Positions 14,514-22,336 of a DNA stretch of 35,961 nucleotides are shown one piece after another; position 1 is the first letter of the stretch, and each line of letters opens with the position of its first letter. The notes beneath the pieces were generated by a model. It had not been told where the DNA came from, ran no database searches, and saw only the letters and a program-made list of their open reading frames with translations. The position numbers and the translations under genes are program-made. The DNA comes from Mycobacterium sp. (lineage in GTDB: Bacteria; Actinomycetota; Actinomycetes; Mycobacteriales; Mycobacteriaceae), in NCBI RefSeq assembly GCF_008709575.1, contig NZ_VYIK01000043.1:1-35961 (forward strand), given 5' to 3'.

Positions 14514-15752
14514 ATGACTCGTGATCGGGCCGCGTTGCAAGCGGTCAACTTTTTCATGGCTGACATGGAAGCCGGCATGGGGCCCTTCCTGGGAGTGTTG
14601 CTGGCCAGCCGTGGCTGGAGCACCGGCACAATCGGCGCGGTCATCACCTTGGGCGCTATCGTCGGCATGTGCACCGTCGCACCGGCGGGGGCACTTGTCG
14701 ACGCCACCACCCGCAAGCGGGCCTGCGTTGTCGTCGTGGGTCTGGCCGCGGTGGCGGCCTCGGCGGTGATCTTGACGACCCGGCATTTCTGGGTCGTCGC
14801 CGCCGCGCAGGCCACCATGTGCATTTCGGGGGCCACGATCGCCCCGGCGGTCATCGGCATCACACTCGGCGTCGTCGGGCAAGCGGGATTTACCGCGCAG
14901 AACGGCCGCAACCAGGCCTACAACCACGCGGGCAACATGGTCGGAGCCGCGCTGTCGGGGCTGCTGGGCTGGTTCTTCGGCTACGCCGCGGTGTTCTGGC
15001 TGGCCGCGGGCTTCGCGGCGGCCACAATCGGCGCGGTACTGGCCATCCCCGCCGGCCACATTGACCACCACGTCGCCCGTGGCGAGGCGCACAGCCACGG
15101 CCAACCCGCGGTTAGCGCGCTGCGCGTGCTGCTCCGATCGCGGCCGCTGCTGGCCGTGGCCGCTGCGGTGATGTTGTTTTGGCTCGGCAATGCGGCAATG
15201 CTGCCGCTGTACGGGCTGGCGGTGGTGGCCACCCGTGCCAACCCGTTCACCACGGTGGCGGCCACAGTCGTGGTGGCCCAAGCCGTCATGATCGTGGCCG
15301 CGCTGGCGGCGACCCGAATCGCCCTGGCCCGCGGCTATTGGCTGACCATCCTGATCGCGTTCAGCGCATTACCGGTCCGTGCGCTCACGGCAGCCAGTGT
15401 CATCACGACCTGGGGCATCATCCCGGTGCAGGTACTCGACGGCGTCGGCGCGGGCATGTTGTCCGTGGCGGTGCCGGGGCTGGTCGCCCGCATACTCGAC
15501 GGCACCGGACACGTCAACGTCGGCCAGGGCGCCATCATGGCCGCGCAAGGCCTCGGCGGTGCACTCAGCCCGCTTCTCGGCGGATTCGTCGCCCAACACC
15601 TGGGATTTGCGCCGGCCTTCGTGATGCTGGGAGGCCTGGCACTGGGATCGGTGCTCGTGTGGCTGGGATTCGCTGCCACGCTGCGCCGGGTCGGGGAGCC
15701 GGGCACCTCGGCTGCCGAGTTATCGGTAGCGCGTCCCGCGCCGGCGCCATGA
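14514..15752 (+). CDS. Major facilitator superfamily transporter
   Basis: 412-residue membrane transporter with about twelve hydrophobic helices. The loop after helix 2 has [13 protein letters not shown], the D-x-x-x-R-[KR]-type MFS loop motif between helices 2 and 3. A central polar loop ([12 protein letters not shown], about residues 182-196) divides the two six-helix halves. The histidine-rich loop is unusual and may bind metal or sense pH, but the substrate is unknown. The ATG at 14514 has no clear Shine-Dalgarno. The gene lies at the right end of the stress cluster, between it and prrA, and has no counterpart between accD3 and prrA in H37Rv, so it is probably part of the same acquired block. 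Confidence 0.87.
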   Translation: MTRDRAALQAVNFFMADMEAGMGPFLGVLLASRGWSTGTIGAVITLGAIVGMCTVAPAGALVDATTRKRACVVVVGLAAVAASAVILTTRHFWVVAAAQATMCISGATIAPAVIGITLGVVGQAGFTAQNGRNQAYNHAGNMVGAALSGLLGWFFGYAAVFWLAAGFAAATIGAVLAIPAGHIDHHVARGEAHSHGQPAVSALRVLLRSRPLLAVAAAVMLFWLGNAAMLPLYGLAVVATRANPFTTVAATVVVAQAVMIVAALAATRIALARGYWLTILIAFSALPVRALTAASVITTWGIIPVQVLDGVGAGMLSVAVPGLVARILDGTGHVNVGQGAIMAAQGLGGALSPLLGGFVAQHLGFAPAFVMLGGLALGSVLVWLGFAATLRRVGEPGTSAAELSVARPAPAP

Positions 15753-15828
15753 GCTCGCCCGCCCGGTTCGGCCGACGCGCGCGGACGCGTGCGGATGTTC
15801 CCACGGCAACGCTTCCGGATCAGGCAAG

Positions 15829-16539
15829 ATGGGCAGCATGGACGCAGCTGTGAGCGCACCCCGGGTTTTGGTGGTCGACGACGACTCCGACGTACTGGCG
15901 TCGCTGGAACGCGGGCTGCGGCTGTCGGGATTCGAGGTGTCCACCGCCGCCGACGGCGCCGAAGCGTTGCGCAGCGCCACCGAGACGCGACCGGACGCGA
16001 TCGTGCTGGACATCAACATGCCCGTGCTGGACGGCGTGAGCGTGGTCACCGCCCTGCGCGCCATGGACAACGACGTGCCGGTCTGTGTGCTGTCCGCGCG
16101 CAGCTCGGTCGACGACCGGGTGATGGGCCTGGAAGCCGGCGCCGACGACTACCTGGTCAAACCGTTCGTGCTGGCCGAGCTGGTGGCACGGGTCAAGGCC
16201 CTGCTGCGTCGCCGTGGGTCCGCTGCGACGTCGTCGTCGGAGACCATCACGGTGGGCCCGCTGGAGGTCGACATTCCGGGCCGGCGAGCCCGGGTCAACG
16301 GTGTCGACGTCGACCTGACCAAACGCGAGTTCGACCTGCTCGCGGTGCTGGCCGAGCACAAGACCGCGGTCCTGTCCCGCGCCCAACTGCTGGAACTGGT
16401 GTGGGGCTACGACTTCGCCGCTGACACCAACGTGGTCGACGTGTTCATCGGCTACCTGCGGCGCAAACTGGAGGCCGGTGGCGCCCCCCGGCTGCTGCAC
16501 ACCGTTCGCGGAGTGGGATTCGTGCTGCGCACGCAGTGA
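15829..16539 (+). CDS. prrA: Two-component response regulator PrrA
   Basis: 236-residue OmpR/PhoB-type response regulator, the same length as M. tuberculosis PrrA. The receiver domain has the acidic pocket DDD (17-19), the phospho-acceptor Asp61 in VLDINMP, and Lys in DDYLVKPF. The winged-helix DNA-binding domain occupies about 135-236 ([17 protein letters not shown] ... [15 protein letters not shown] ... [12 protein letters not shown]). PrrA-PrrB is reported essential in M. tuberculosis and affects early intracellular growth, respiration and ammonium response. The ATG at 15829 is used; a second ATG three codons later is possible. prrB follows after 10 bases in the same operon. Confidence 0.97.
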   Translation: MGSMDAAVSAPRVLVVDDDSDVLASLERGLRLSGFEVSTAADGAEALRSATETRPDAIVLDINMPVLDGVSVVTALRAMDNDVPVCVLSARSSVDDRVMGLEAGADDYLVKPFVLAELVARVKALLRRRGSAATSSSETITVGPLEVDIPGRRARVNGVDVDLTKREFDLLAVLAEHKTAVLSRAQLLELVWGYDFAADTNVVDVFIGYLRRKLEAGGAPRLLHTVRGVGFVLRTQ

Positions 16540-16549
16540 CGAAGAACCC

Positions 16550-17899
16550 ATGAACCTCATGAACCTCGTGTCGCGCATTCTGACCCGTACCCCGTCGCTG
16601 CGCGCCCGGGTGGTGGTGGCGACGGTGATCGGCGCGGCGATCCCGGTGCTCATCGTCGGTGCCATCGTCTGGAACGGCATCACCGGAGACCGCAAGTACT
16701 GGCTGGACCGCCGGCTCGACGAGGCAGCCGGCTTCGCGATCCCGTTCCTTCCGCGCGGACTCGACCAGATTCCGCGCTCACCCAACGACCGCGGAGTCGT
16801 GATCACCATCCGCAAGGGCGACCACGTGACGTCCAACTCGAACATCACGCTGCCGGAATTACCGGCCGGCTACGCCGACACCACCATCGGCGGAGCCCGT
16901 TACCGGGTCCGGACGGTGGATGTCCCGGCGCCCCAGCCCACGTCGGTGGAAGTGGGCGCCACCTACGACGAGACCATCGCCGAGACCAATGCCGAGCACC
17001 GGCGGGTGATCCTGGTCTGCGGATTCGCCATCGGCGCCGCCGCGGTCTTCGCCTGGCTATTGGCCACGTTCGCGGTGCGACCGTTCAAACGGCTGGCTCA
17101 GCAGGCGCGGTCGGTCCACGCCGGCGACGAGGCACCCCAGGTCGGCGTTCGCGGTGCCAGCGAAGCCGTCGAAATCGCCGAGGCGATGCGGGGCATGCTG
17201 GATCGAATTTGGAAAGAGCAGAAACGCACCGAAGAAGCCCTGGCCTCCGCACGTGATTTCGCGTCGGTGTCGGCGCACGAGCTACGCACCCCGCTCACCG
17301 CGATGCGCACCAACCTCGAGGTGCTGGCCACCCTGGACCTGCCCGACGACCAGCGCAAAGAAGTCCTCAACGACGTGATCCGCACCCAGTCCCGGATCGA
17401 GGCCACGCTGAGCGCGCTGGAACGGCTGGCCCAGGGCGAGCTGTCCACCTCGGACGACCATGTACCCGTGGACATCACCGAACTGCTCGACCGCGCCGCC
17501 CACGACGCCATGCGGGTCTACCCCCACCTCGAGGTCTCGTTGGCGCCCTCGCCGACCTGCATCATCGTGGGCCTGCCGGCCGGGTTGCGCCTCGCCGTCG
17601 ACAACGCGATCGCCAATGCCGTCAAGCACGGCGGCGCGACACGAGTCCAACTCTCGGCGGTCAGCTCGCGGGCCGGGGTGGAAATCGCCGTCGACGACAA
17701 CGGCAGCGGCGTGCCCGAAGAGGAGCGCAGGATCGTGTTCGAACGGTTCTCCCGCGGGTCGACGGCCTCCACCTCCGGCTCGGGTCTAGGCCTGGCGCTG
17801 GTGGCCCAGCAGGCGCAGCTGCACGGCGGCACGGCATGGCTGGAGGACAGCCCGCTGGGCGGGGTGCGGCTGCTGCTGCGGCTGCCGGGGCCGCGCTAA
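16550..17899 (+). CDS. prrB: Two-component sensor histidine kinase PrrB
   Basis: 449-residue membrane histidine kinase, partner of PrrA. Two membrane segments (about 20-45 and 153-178) flank an extracytoplasmic sensor of about 110 residues; a HAMP-like linker follows (VRPFKRLAQQARSVHAGDEAP). The H-box is ASVSAHELRTPLTAMRTN; the ATPase domain has the N-box DNAIANAVKHGG, the G1 box DDNGSGVPEEE, the F-box VFERFSRG and the G2 box SGSGLGLAL. The ATG at 16550, 10 bases after prrA, is chosen; the ATG at 16559 aligns better with the start of M. tuberculosis PrrB and is equally possible. The gene converges on arfC with 8 bases between. Confidence 0.96.
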   Translation: MNLMNLVSRILTRTPSLRARVVVATVIGAAIPVLIVGAIVWNGITGDRKYWLDRRLDEAAGFAIPFLPRGLDQIPRSPNDRGVVITIRKGDHVTSNSNITLPELPAGYADTTIGGARYRVRTVDVPAPQPTSVEVGATYDETIAETNAEHRRVILVCGFAIGAAAVFAWLLATFAVRPFKRLAQQARSVHAGDEAPQVGVRGASEAVEIAEAMRGMLDRIWKEQKRTEEALASARDFASVSAHELRTPLTAMRTNLEVLATLDLPDDQRKEVLNDVIRTQSRIEATLSALERLAQGELSTSDDHVPVDITELLDRAAHDAMRVYPHLEVSLAPSPTCIIVGLPAGLRLAVDNAIANAVKHGGATRVQLSAVSSRAGVEIAVDDNGSGVPEEERRIVFERFSRGSTASTSGSGLGLALVAQQAQLHGGTAWLEDSPLGGVRLLLRLPGPR

Positions 17900-17907
17900 A
17901 CCGTCGG

Positions 17908-18075
17908 CTACGACGACGCCGGGTCAGTGTCTGCGGACGCCGTGTCGGTGGGCGGCTCGGACCCGGCGGGAGCGGTCGGCGCTTCGGCCTCGACACGCCC
18001 GATCATCAGCGCGAACGTCAGCACCAACCCGAATACGAAGGCCAGCGCGATCAACAACAGATTCGCGCTGTGCAT
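17908..18075 (-). CDS. arfC: ArfC-like single-pass membrane protein
   Basis: 55-residue protein (MHSANLLLIALAFVFGLVLT...) with one N-terminal membrane helix (about 5-25) and an acidic Pro/Thr/Ser-rich tail, presumably cytoplasmic or periplasmic and disordered. It is the third gene of the arfA-arfB-arfC operon. Its ATG overlaps the arfB stop (TGATG), which indicates translational coupling. In M. tuberculosis Rv0901, at this position, is longer, so this may be a short form; the assignment rests on operon position and topology. The operon there supports ammonia release and growth at mild acid pH. Confidence 0.72.
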   Translation of the reverse strand: MHSANLLLIALAFVFGLVLTFALMIGRVEAEAPTAPAGSEPPTDTASADTDPASS

Positions 18076-18227
18076 CAGTGTGCTCCCATCTCACCGGCAC
18101 CGGACAGCTCCGCGGCAGCTTGCTCTTTGCTCGCCGGCCGGATCGACACCATAGTGATCGCCCAGGCGACCATCGAACCCGCAGCGAAAGCCAACAGGTA
18201 CCACAACCATTGGATGACGAAGTCCAT
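18075..18227 (-). CDS. arfB: ArfB-like small membrane protein
   Basis: 50-residue protein starting MDFVIQWLWYLLAFAAG with one membrane helix (about 4-27), then SIRPASKEQAAAE and a short tail. Length and position equal M. tuberculosis Rv0900 (ArfB). The ATG at 18227 has two tandem ribosome sites, AAGGAGTAAGGAG, just upstream. It begins 19 bases after the arfA stop and overlaps arfC by one base, so the three genes are one operon. It is thought to act with ArfA in the envelope; its own activity is unknown. Confidence 0.8.
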   Translation of the reverse strand: MDFVIQWLWYLLAFAAGSMVAWAITMVSIRPASKEQAAAELSGAGEMGAH

Positions 18228-18246
18228 GTCGGATTCTCCTTACTCC

Positions 18247-18900
18247 TTACCTGGAGTGACCACCGACGGGCGGTACGCCGGGCGATCCGGTCGACGTGAG
18301 TGGCCCGTTAATACCCATCTTGTCGACGATATTCAGGTTGGGCCAGGCATTCTCTGCCGCCTGCTCGACGGCGTCCTGCTGCTCGGCCGACGCGGCGGTT
18401 CCACTCAGCGTGATGGTGTCCCCGCTGACCACGAGGCTGAAATTGGTGATCGACGCGGCGGCATTGAACACCGGGCCGGCGTCTGAAAAATCCAGCGCGG
18501 TGACGTCGGGGTTGATCCCGAGAGTGTCGATGATATTGGCGTTCGAGCCCACCGCGGCGATCACCGCATCCAGCAGCGCGGCCTTAGCCCTTTCGTCCGG
18601 GAAAAACCCGCTGAGGGTGATGTCGCGACCGTTGCGGGTGATCGACACCGGCGTCAACGACACCGGCGGAATTGTCGGCTTCCGGTTGGCGCCCGTGGGC
18701 AATGCCGGCGCCCCGGTCGGCGCCCCGGTCGGCGCATTGGACTCCGCGTGGTTTCGGTCCCCTACTGCGTAACCGATCGCCGCCAACAACAGCGGGACGA
18801 CGATCAGGGCGATCAACCACGGGACCCCGAGAGGTCGCCGGTAGAACTTGGCCGATCGCCGCGGCTCGGCAGTTTCGGAAGCTTTCTCGGGACTCGCCAT
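18247..18900 (-). CDS. arfA: ArfA-like protein lacking the OmpA domain
   Basis: 217-residue membrane-anchored protein with one membrane helix ([21 protein letters not shown], about 25-47) after a short basic cytoplasmic segment, a Gly/Pro/Ala linker, and two BON-like repeats of the ArfA type: [19 protein letters not shown] ... [12 protein letters not shown], and [21 protein letters not shown] ... [14 protein letters not shown]. tuberculosis ArfA (OmpATb, 326 residues) continues with a peptidoglycan-binding OmpA domain of about 120 residues. Here the protein stops about 16 residues after the second repeat, and arfB follows after 19 bases, leaving no room for it. The ATG at 18900 has GGGAGG 4-5 bases upstream. 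It is a naturally short form or a domain loss, not a visible frameshift. Confidence 0.85.
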   Translation of the reverse strand: MASPEKASETAEPRRSAKFYRRPLGVPWLIALIVVPLLLAAIGYAVGDRNHAESNAPTGAPTGAPALPTGANRKPTIPPVSLTPVSITRNGRDITLSGFFPDERAKAALLDAVIAAVGSNANIIDTLGINPDVTALDFSDAGPVFNAAASITNFSLVVSGDTITLSGTAASAEQQDAVEQAAENAWPNLNIVDKMGINGPLTSTGSPGVPPVGGHSR

Positions 18901-19044
18901 GGGCCCTCCCAACCTGGACTATCGGGGACTACCTGGATTGAATCGCCCGGCCGATCTGCCAGCCTAGGACACCGGCCGCCGATCTCTTCGCCGTGTCGGC
19001 TAAATCGACCTTTAAATCGGCGAGCAAGATCAGCGCCCACACCC

Positions 19045-20340
19045 CTAGCGCGCGTCGATGGTGACGTAGTCGCGCTCGGTGTAGCCGGTGTAGATCTGGC
19101 GAGGCCGGCCGATCTTGTTGTCGCCCTCGTCGTGCATCTCCCGCCAGTGTGCGATCCAACCGGGCAACCGGCCCAGCGCGAACAGCACGGTGAACATCCG
19201 CGTCGGGAAGCCCAGCGCCCGATAAATCAGACCGGTGTAGAAATCGACGTTCGGGTAGAGCTTGCGCTCGATGAAGTAGTCGTCGGTCAGCGCTGCCTCT
19301 TCGAGCTCCTTGGCGATCTGCAGCAGGTTGTCGTCGCCGCCGAGCTTGGCCAACACCTTGTCGGCCTGCTCCTTGACGATGCGCGCCCGCGGATCGTAGT
19401 TCTTGTAGACCCGGTGGCCGAAGCCCATCAGCTTGACGCCGTCCTCGCGGTTCTTCACCTTGCGGACGAACTCACCCACGTCGCCCCCGCTGTCTCGGAT
19501 CTGCTCGAGCATCTCCAATACCGCCTGGTTCGCGCCGCCATGCAACGGACCCCACAGCGCGTTGATGCCACCGGAGATCGAGGTGAACAGGTTGGCCCGC
19601 GACGAGCCCACCAGCCGCACCGTCGACGTCGAGCAGTTCTGCTCATGGTCAGCGTGCAAGATGAACAACAGGTCCAGCGCCCGAACGATCTCGGGGTCCG
19701 GATGGTAGGGCTCCGCCGGCAGCCCGAAGGTCATCCGCAGGAAGTTCTCCACCAGAGTCAGTGTGTTGTCCGGGTAGAGAAACGGCTGACCGACCGACTT
19801 CTTGAACGCGTAAGCGGCAATCGTCGGCAACTTCGCCAGCAACCGGATCGTGGACAGCTCTACCTGGCCGTTGTCCACCGGGTCCAGCGAATCCGGATAA
19901 TAGGCCGAAAGCGCATTGACCACGCTGGACAGCACCGGCATCGGATGGGCGTTGCGGGGGAAGCCGTCGAAGAAGCGCTTCAAGTCCTCGTGCAGCATGG
20001 TGTGCCGCTGGATTTGCCGGGTGAATTCGGCCAACTGCTCCTTGCTCGGCAGCTCACCGTAGATCAGCAGGTAGCTGACCTCGATGAAGGTCGACTTCTC
20101 GGCGAGCTGCTCGATCGGGTAGCCCCGATAGCGCAAGATGCCGGCATCGCCGTCGATGTAGGTGATCGCGCTTGTCGTGGACGCGGTGTTGACAAAGCCC
20201 GGGTCCAGGGTGGTGTAACCGGTCTTGGCCAGCAGCGCGCCGAGGGCAATACCGTCGGCTCCCTCGCTGGCGCGCACGATCTCCAGGCTCAACTCACCAC
20301 CCGGGTATCGGAGGGTGGCGGTGTCGTCGCTTGCGGCCAC
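19045..20340 (-). CDS. gltA2: Type II citrate synthase GltA2
   Basis: 431-residue citrate synthase, the same length as M. tuberculosis GltA2, catalysing acetyl-CoA plus oxaloacetate to citrate at the entry of the TCA cycle. Catalytic residues are visible: His in [12 protein letters not shown], His in [17 protein letters not shown], and Asp in [12 protein letters not shown]. The GTG at 20340 has AAGGGG 6 bases upstream and matches the expected N terminus ([15 protein letters not shown]); the frame stays open for 87 codons upstream only by composition. pdxH lies 118 bases upstream in the same direction. The beginning of the arfA leader lies 144 bases downstream. Confidence 0.97.
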   Translation of the reverse strand: MAASDDTATLRYPGGELSLEIVRASEGADGIALGALLAKTGYTTLDPGFVNTASTTSAITYIDGDAGILRYRGYPIEQLAEKSTFIEVSYLLIYGELPSKEQLAEFTRQIQRHTMLHEDLKRFFDGFPRNAHPMPVLSSVVNALSAYYPDSLDPVDNGQVELSTIRLLAKLPTIAAYAFKKSVGQPFLYPDNTLTLVENFLRMTFGLPAEPYHPDPEIVRALDLLFILHADHEQNCSTSTVRLVGSSRANLFTSISGGINALWGPLHGGANQAVLEMLEQIRDSGGDVGEFVRKVKNREDGVKLMGFGHRVYKNYDPRARIVKEQADKVLAKLGGDDNLLQIAKELEEAALTDDYFIERKLYPNVDFYTGLIYRALGFPTRMFTVLFALGRLPGWIAHWREMHDEGDNKIGRPRQIYTGYTERDYVTIDAR

Positions 20341-20458
20341 AAGAACCCCTTTTCGCTCATCCAAGGTTGGTACAGCCGAAGGTAGTCGCTGTCGTCGCGA
20401 AGCGCCCGCCCGGGGGCGGGGCCACCACGGCCATGGCGGGCCGGGGATACCAGCGCAC

Positions 20459-21118
20459 CTAGGGCTGCAGGCGTTCGATGCGGTCGCCGGTGATGCGAAT
20501 GCGGTTGTGTAACCGGTTTTCCCGACCTTGCCAGAACTCGACCACGTCGGGGGCGATGCGGTAGCCGCCCCAGTTCGGCGGAACCGGGATGTGCTCGACA
20601 TCGGCGAAGCGGGCGGTCACCTCGGCGAGCTGGTCAAGCAGCGCAGCACGCGAGGAGATCGGTTGCGATTGGTGCGACGCCCAGGCGCCCAGTTGCGACC
20701 CGCGTGGCCGTTTGGACCAGTAATGCTCAGTAGCCTCTCGCGTGACTTTGGTCACCCGACCGCGGATATGAAACTGCCGGCCCAACCCATACCACGGAAA
20801 AGTCGCCGCCGCGTAGGGCGTGGCGGCCAGCTCGGCGCCCTTGTCCGAGTCGTAGTTGGTGAAAAACGTGATCCCGTCCTCGTCGAATCCCTTGCACAGC
20901 ACCGAGCGGGTGGCCGGCTTGCCCGCATCGACGGTCGCCAGCACCATCGCGTTCGGCTCGGCCAAGCCGGCGTTTTCGGCATCTCGGAACCACTTGCGCA
21001 GCAACGCAACCCAACCGTCTGCCAGCCAGTCGACGTCGAGATCCGGGCTGCCGTCTTTTTCCACGGAGCCATACTCCACCCGCATCGCGGCGAGGTGTTC
21101 GTTGTCCGGTCCTGCCAT
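20459..21118 (-). CDS. pdxH: Pyridoxamine/pyridoxine 5'-phosphate oxidase PdxH
   Basis: 219-residue FMN-dependent oxidase that makes pyridoxal 5'-phosphate. Family signatures: [23 protein letters not shown] and [16 protein letters not shown] (FMN phosphate binding), [16 protein letters not shown], and the C-terminal PROSITE-like [27 protein letters not shown]. The ATG at 21118 is leaderless-like: TACTGT (reverse complement of 21126-21131) lies 7 bases upstream. An 8-bp inverted repeat overlaps this -10. It is divergent from citA across 81 bases. In M. tuberculosis the annotated pdxH (Rv2607) lies elsewhere, whereas other mycobacteria keep it here as far as I recall. Confidence 0.95.
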   Translation of the reverse strand: MAGPDNEHLAAMRVEYGSVEKDGSPDLDVDWLADGWVALLRKWFRDAENAGLAEPNAMVLATVDAGKPATRSVLCKGFDEDGITFFTNYDSDKGAELAATPYAAATFPWYGLGRQFHIRGRVTKVTREATEHYWSKRPRGSQLGAWASHQSQPISSRAALLDQLAEVTARFADVEHIPVPPNWGGYRIAPDVVEFWQGRENRLHNRIRITGDRIERLQP

Positions 21119-21130
21119 CGGGCCAACAGT

Positions 21131-21152
21131 ACTCGCGGCACGCACCGCGAGT
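21131..21152. promoter_or_regulatory. 8-bp inverted repeat over the pdxH -10
   Basis: ACTCGCGG-N6-CCGCGAGT, perfect on both arms, sits in the 81-base gap between the divergent pdxH and citA genes. Its left arm shares a base with the leaderless pdxH -10 (TACTGT on the minus strand). A repressor bound here would block pdxH and could affect citA. The regulator is unknown. Confidence 0.5.
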
Positions 21153-21199
21153 TACCGGGCGGTAGCGACCGGCCCGGACCCGCGTGCGACAATCCCCTC

Positions 21200-22336
21200 A
21201 TGACTGTGGTCCCGCAGAATTTCGTCCCCGGCCTCGACGGCGTGGTGGCTTTCACCACCGAGATCGCCGAACCGGACAAGGACGGCGGCGCTTTGCGCTA
21301 CCGGGGCGTGGACATCGAGGATCTGGTCGGCCGACAGGTCACTTTCGGCGATGTGTGGGCGTTGCTGGTCGACGGCAAGTTCGGCCATGGCCTGCCGCCC
21401 GCCGAGCCGTTCCCGCTGCCGATCCACAGCGGCGATGTGCGGGTCGACGTGCAAGCCGGTCTGGCGATGCTGGCCCCGATCTGGGGCTACCAGCCGCTGC
21501 TCGACATCGACGACGCCACCGCCCGCGAGCAACTGGCGCGCGCATCGGTCATGGCGCTGTCTTACGTCGCCCAATCGGCGCGCGGCATCTATCAACCTGC
21601 CGTACCGCAGCGGATCATCGACGAATGCCCCACGGTGACAGCTCGTTTCATGACCCGATGGCAGGGCGAGCCCGATCCTCGGCACATCGAGGCGGTCGAC
21701 GCGTACTGGGTGTCGGCAGCCGAGCACGGGATGAACGCGTCGACGTTCACCGCACGGGTGATCGCTTCGACCGGTGCCGATGTCGCGGCGGCGCTGTCCG
21801 GGGCGATCGGCGCGATGAGCGGCCCATTGCACGGCGGCGCGCCGGCCCGGGTGCTGCCGATGCTCGAAGAAGTCGAACGCACCGGGGACGCGCGCGGCTT
21901 GGTCAAAGGCATTCTCGATCGCGGCGAGAAACTGATGGGCTTCGGTCATCGCGTCTACCGGGCCGAAGATCCCCGGGCGCGGGTGTTGCGGGCGACCGCC
22001 AAAAGGCTGGAAGCGCCGCGCTACGAGGTGGCCATGGCCCTGGAGCAGGCGGCGTTGTCCGAGCTGCACGAGCGACGCCCGGACCGGGCCATCGAAACCA
22101 ACGTCGAGTTCTGGGCCGCGGTGATTCTGGACTTCGCCCGGGTGCCGGCCAAGATGATGCCGGCGATGTTCACCTGCGGCCGCACCGCCGGATGGTGCGC
22201 CCACATTCTCGAGCAGAAAAAGCTGGGCAAGCTGGTTCGCCCGTCGGCGATCTACGTCGGGCCCGGGCCGCGCAGCCCCGAATCCGTCGAAGGCTGGGAG
22301 CTGCTCGGCACGGCCCGGCTAGGCCAATTCGCGTAG
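21200..22336 (+). CDS. citA: Citrate synthase-like protein CitA (citrate synthase 2)
   Basis: 378-residue second citrate synthase homologue, orthologue of M. tuberculosis CitA (Rv0889c). Active-site histidines are kept in MSGPLHGGAPAR and [17 protein letters not shown], but the motif that holds the catalytic Asp in GltA2 (NVDF) reads NVEFWAAV, with Glu. Activity as citrate or methylcitrate synthase may therefore differ. The ATG at 21200 has no ribosome site; GACAAT (21188-21193) lies 6 bases upstream, so a leaderless start fits. A much longer in-frame opening upstream is antisense to pdxH and is rejected. Its 3' end overlaps the 3' end of fprB by 18 bases, convergently. Confidence 0.94.
   Translation: MTVVPQNFVPGLDGVVAFTTEIAEPDKDGGALRYRGVDIEDLVGRQVTFGDVWALLVDGKFGHGLPPAEPFPLPIHSGDVRVDVQAGLAMLAPIWGYQPLLDIDDATAREQLARASVMALSYVAQSARGIYQPAVPQRIIDECPTVTARFMTRWQGEPDPRHIEAVDAYWVSAAEHGMNASTFTARVIASTGADVAAALSGAIGAMSGPLHGGAPARVLPMLEEVERTGDARGLVKGILDRGEKLMGFGHRVYRAEDPRARVLRATAKRLEAPRYEVAMALEQAALSELHERRPDRAIETNVEFWAAVILDFARVPAKMMPAMFTCGRTAGWCAHILEQKKLGKLVRPSAIYVGPGPRSPESVEGWELLGTARLGQFA

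Noticed and set aside
14316..15281. Long minus-strand open frame (321 codons) opposite the MFS gene
   Set aside because: Composition is Arg/His/Gly-rich and without domains; it is the antisense of a clear membrane transporter gene in GC-rich DNA.
20341..20601. In-frame extension upstream of gltA2
   Set aside because: GltA2 starts at the GTG at 20340 with a ribosome site and the exact length expected; the extension has no citrate synthase similarity.
20528..21199. Long in-frame extension upstream of citA
   Set aside because: The extension is antisense to pdxH; the ATG at 21200 with GACAAT upstream gives the normal CitA length.
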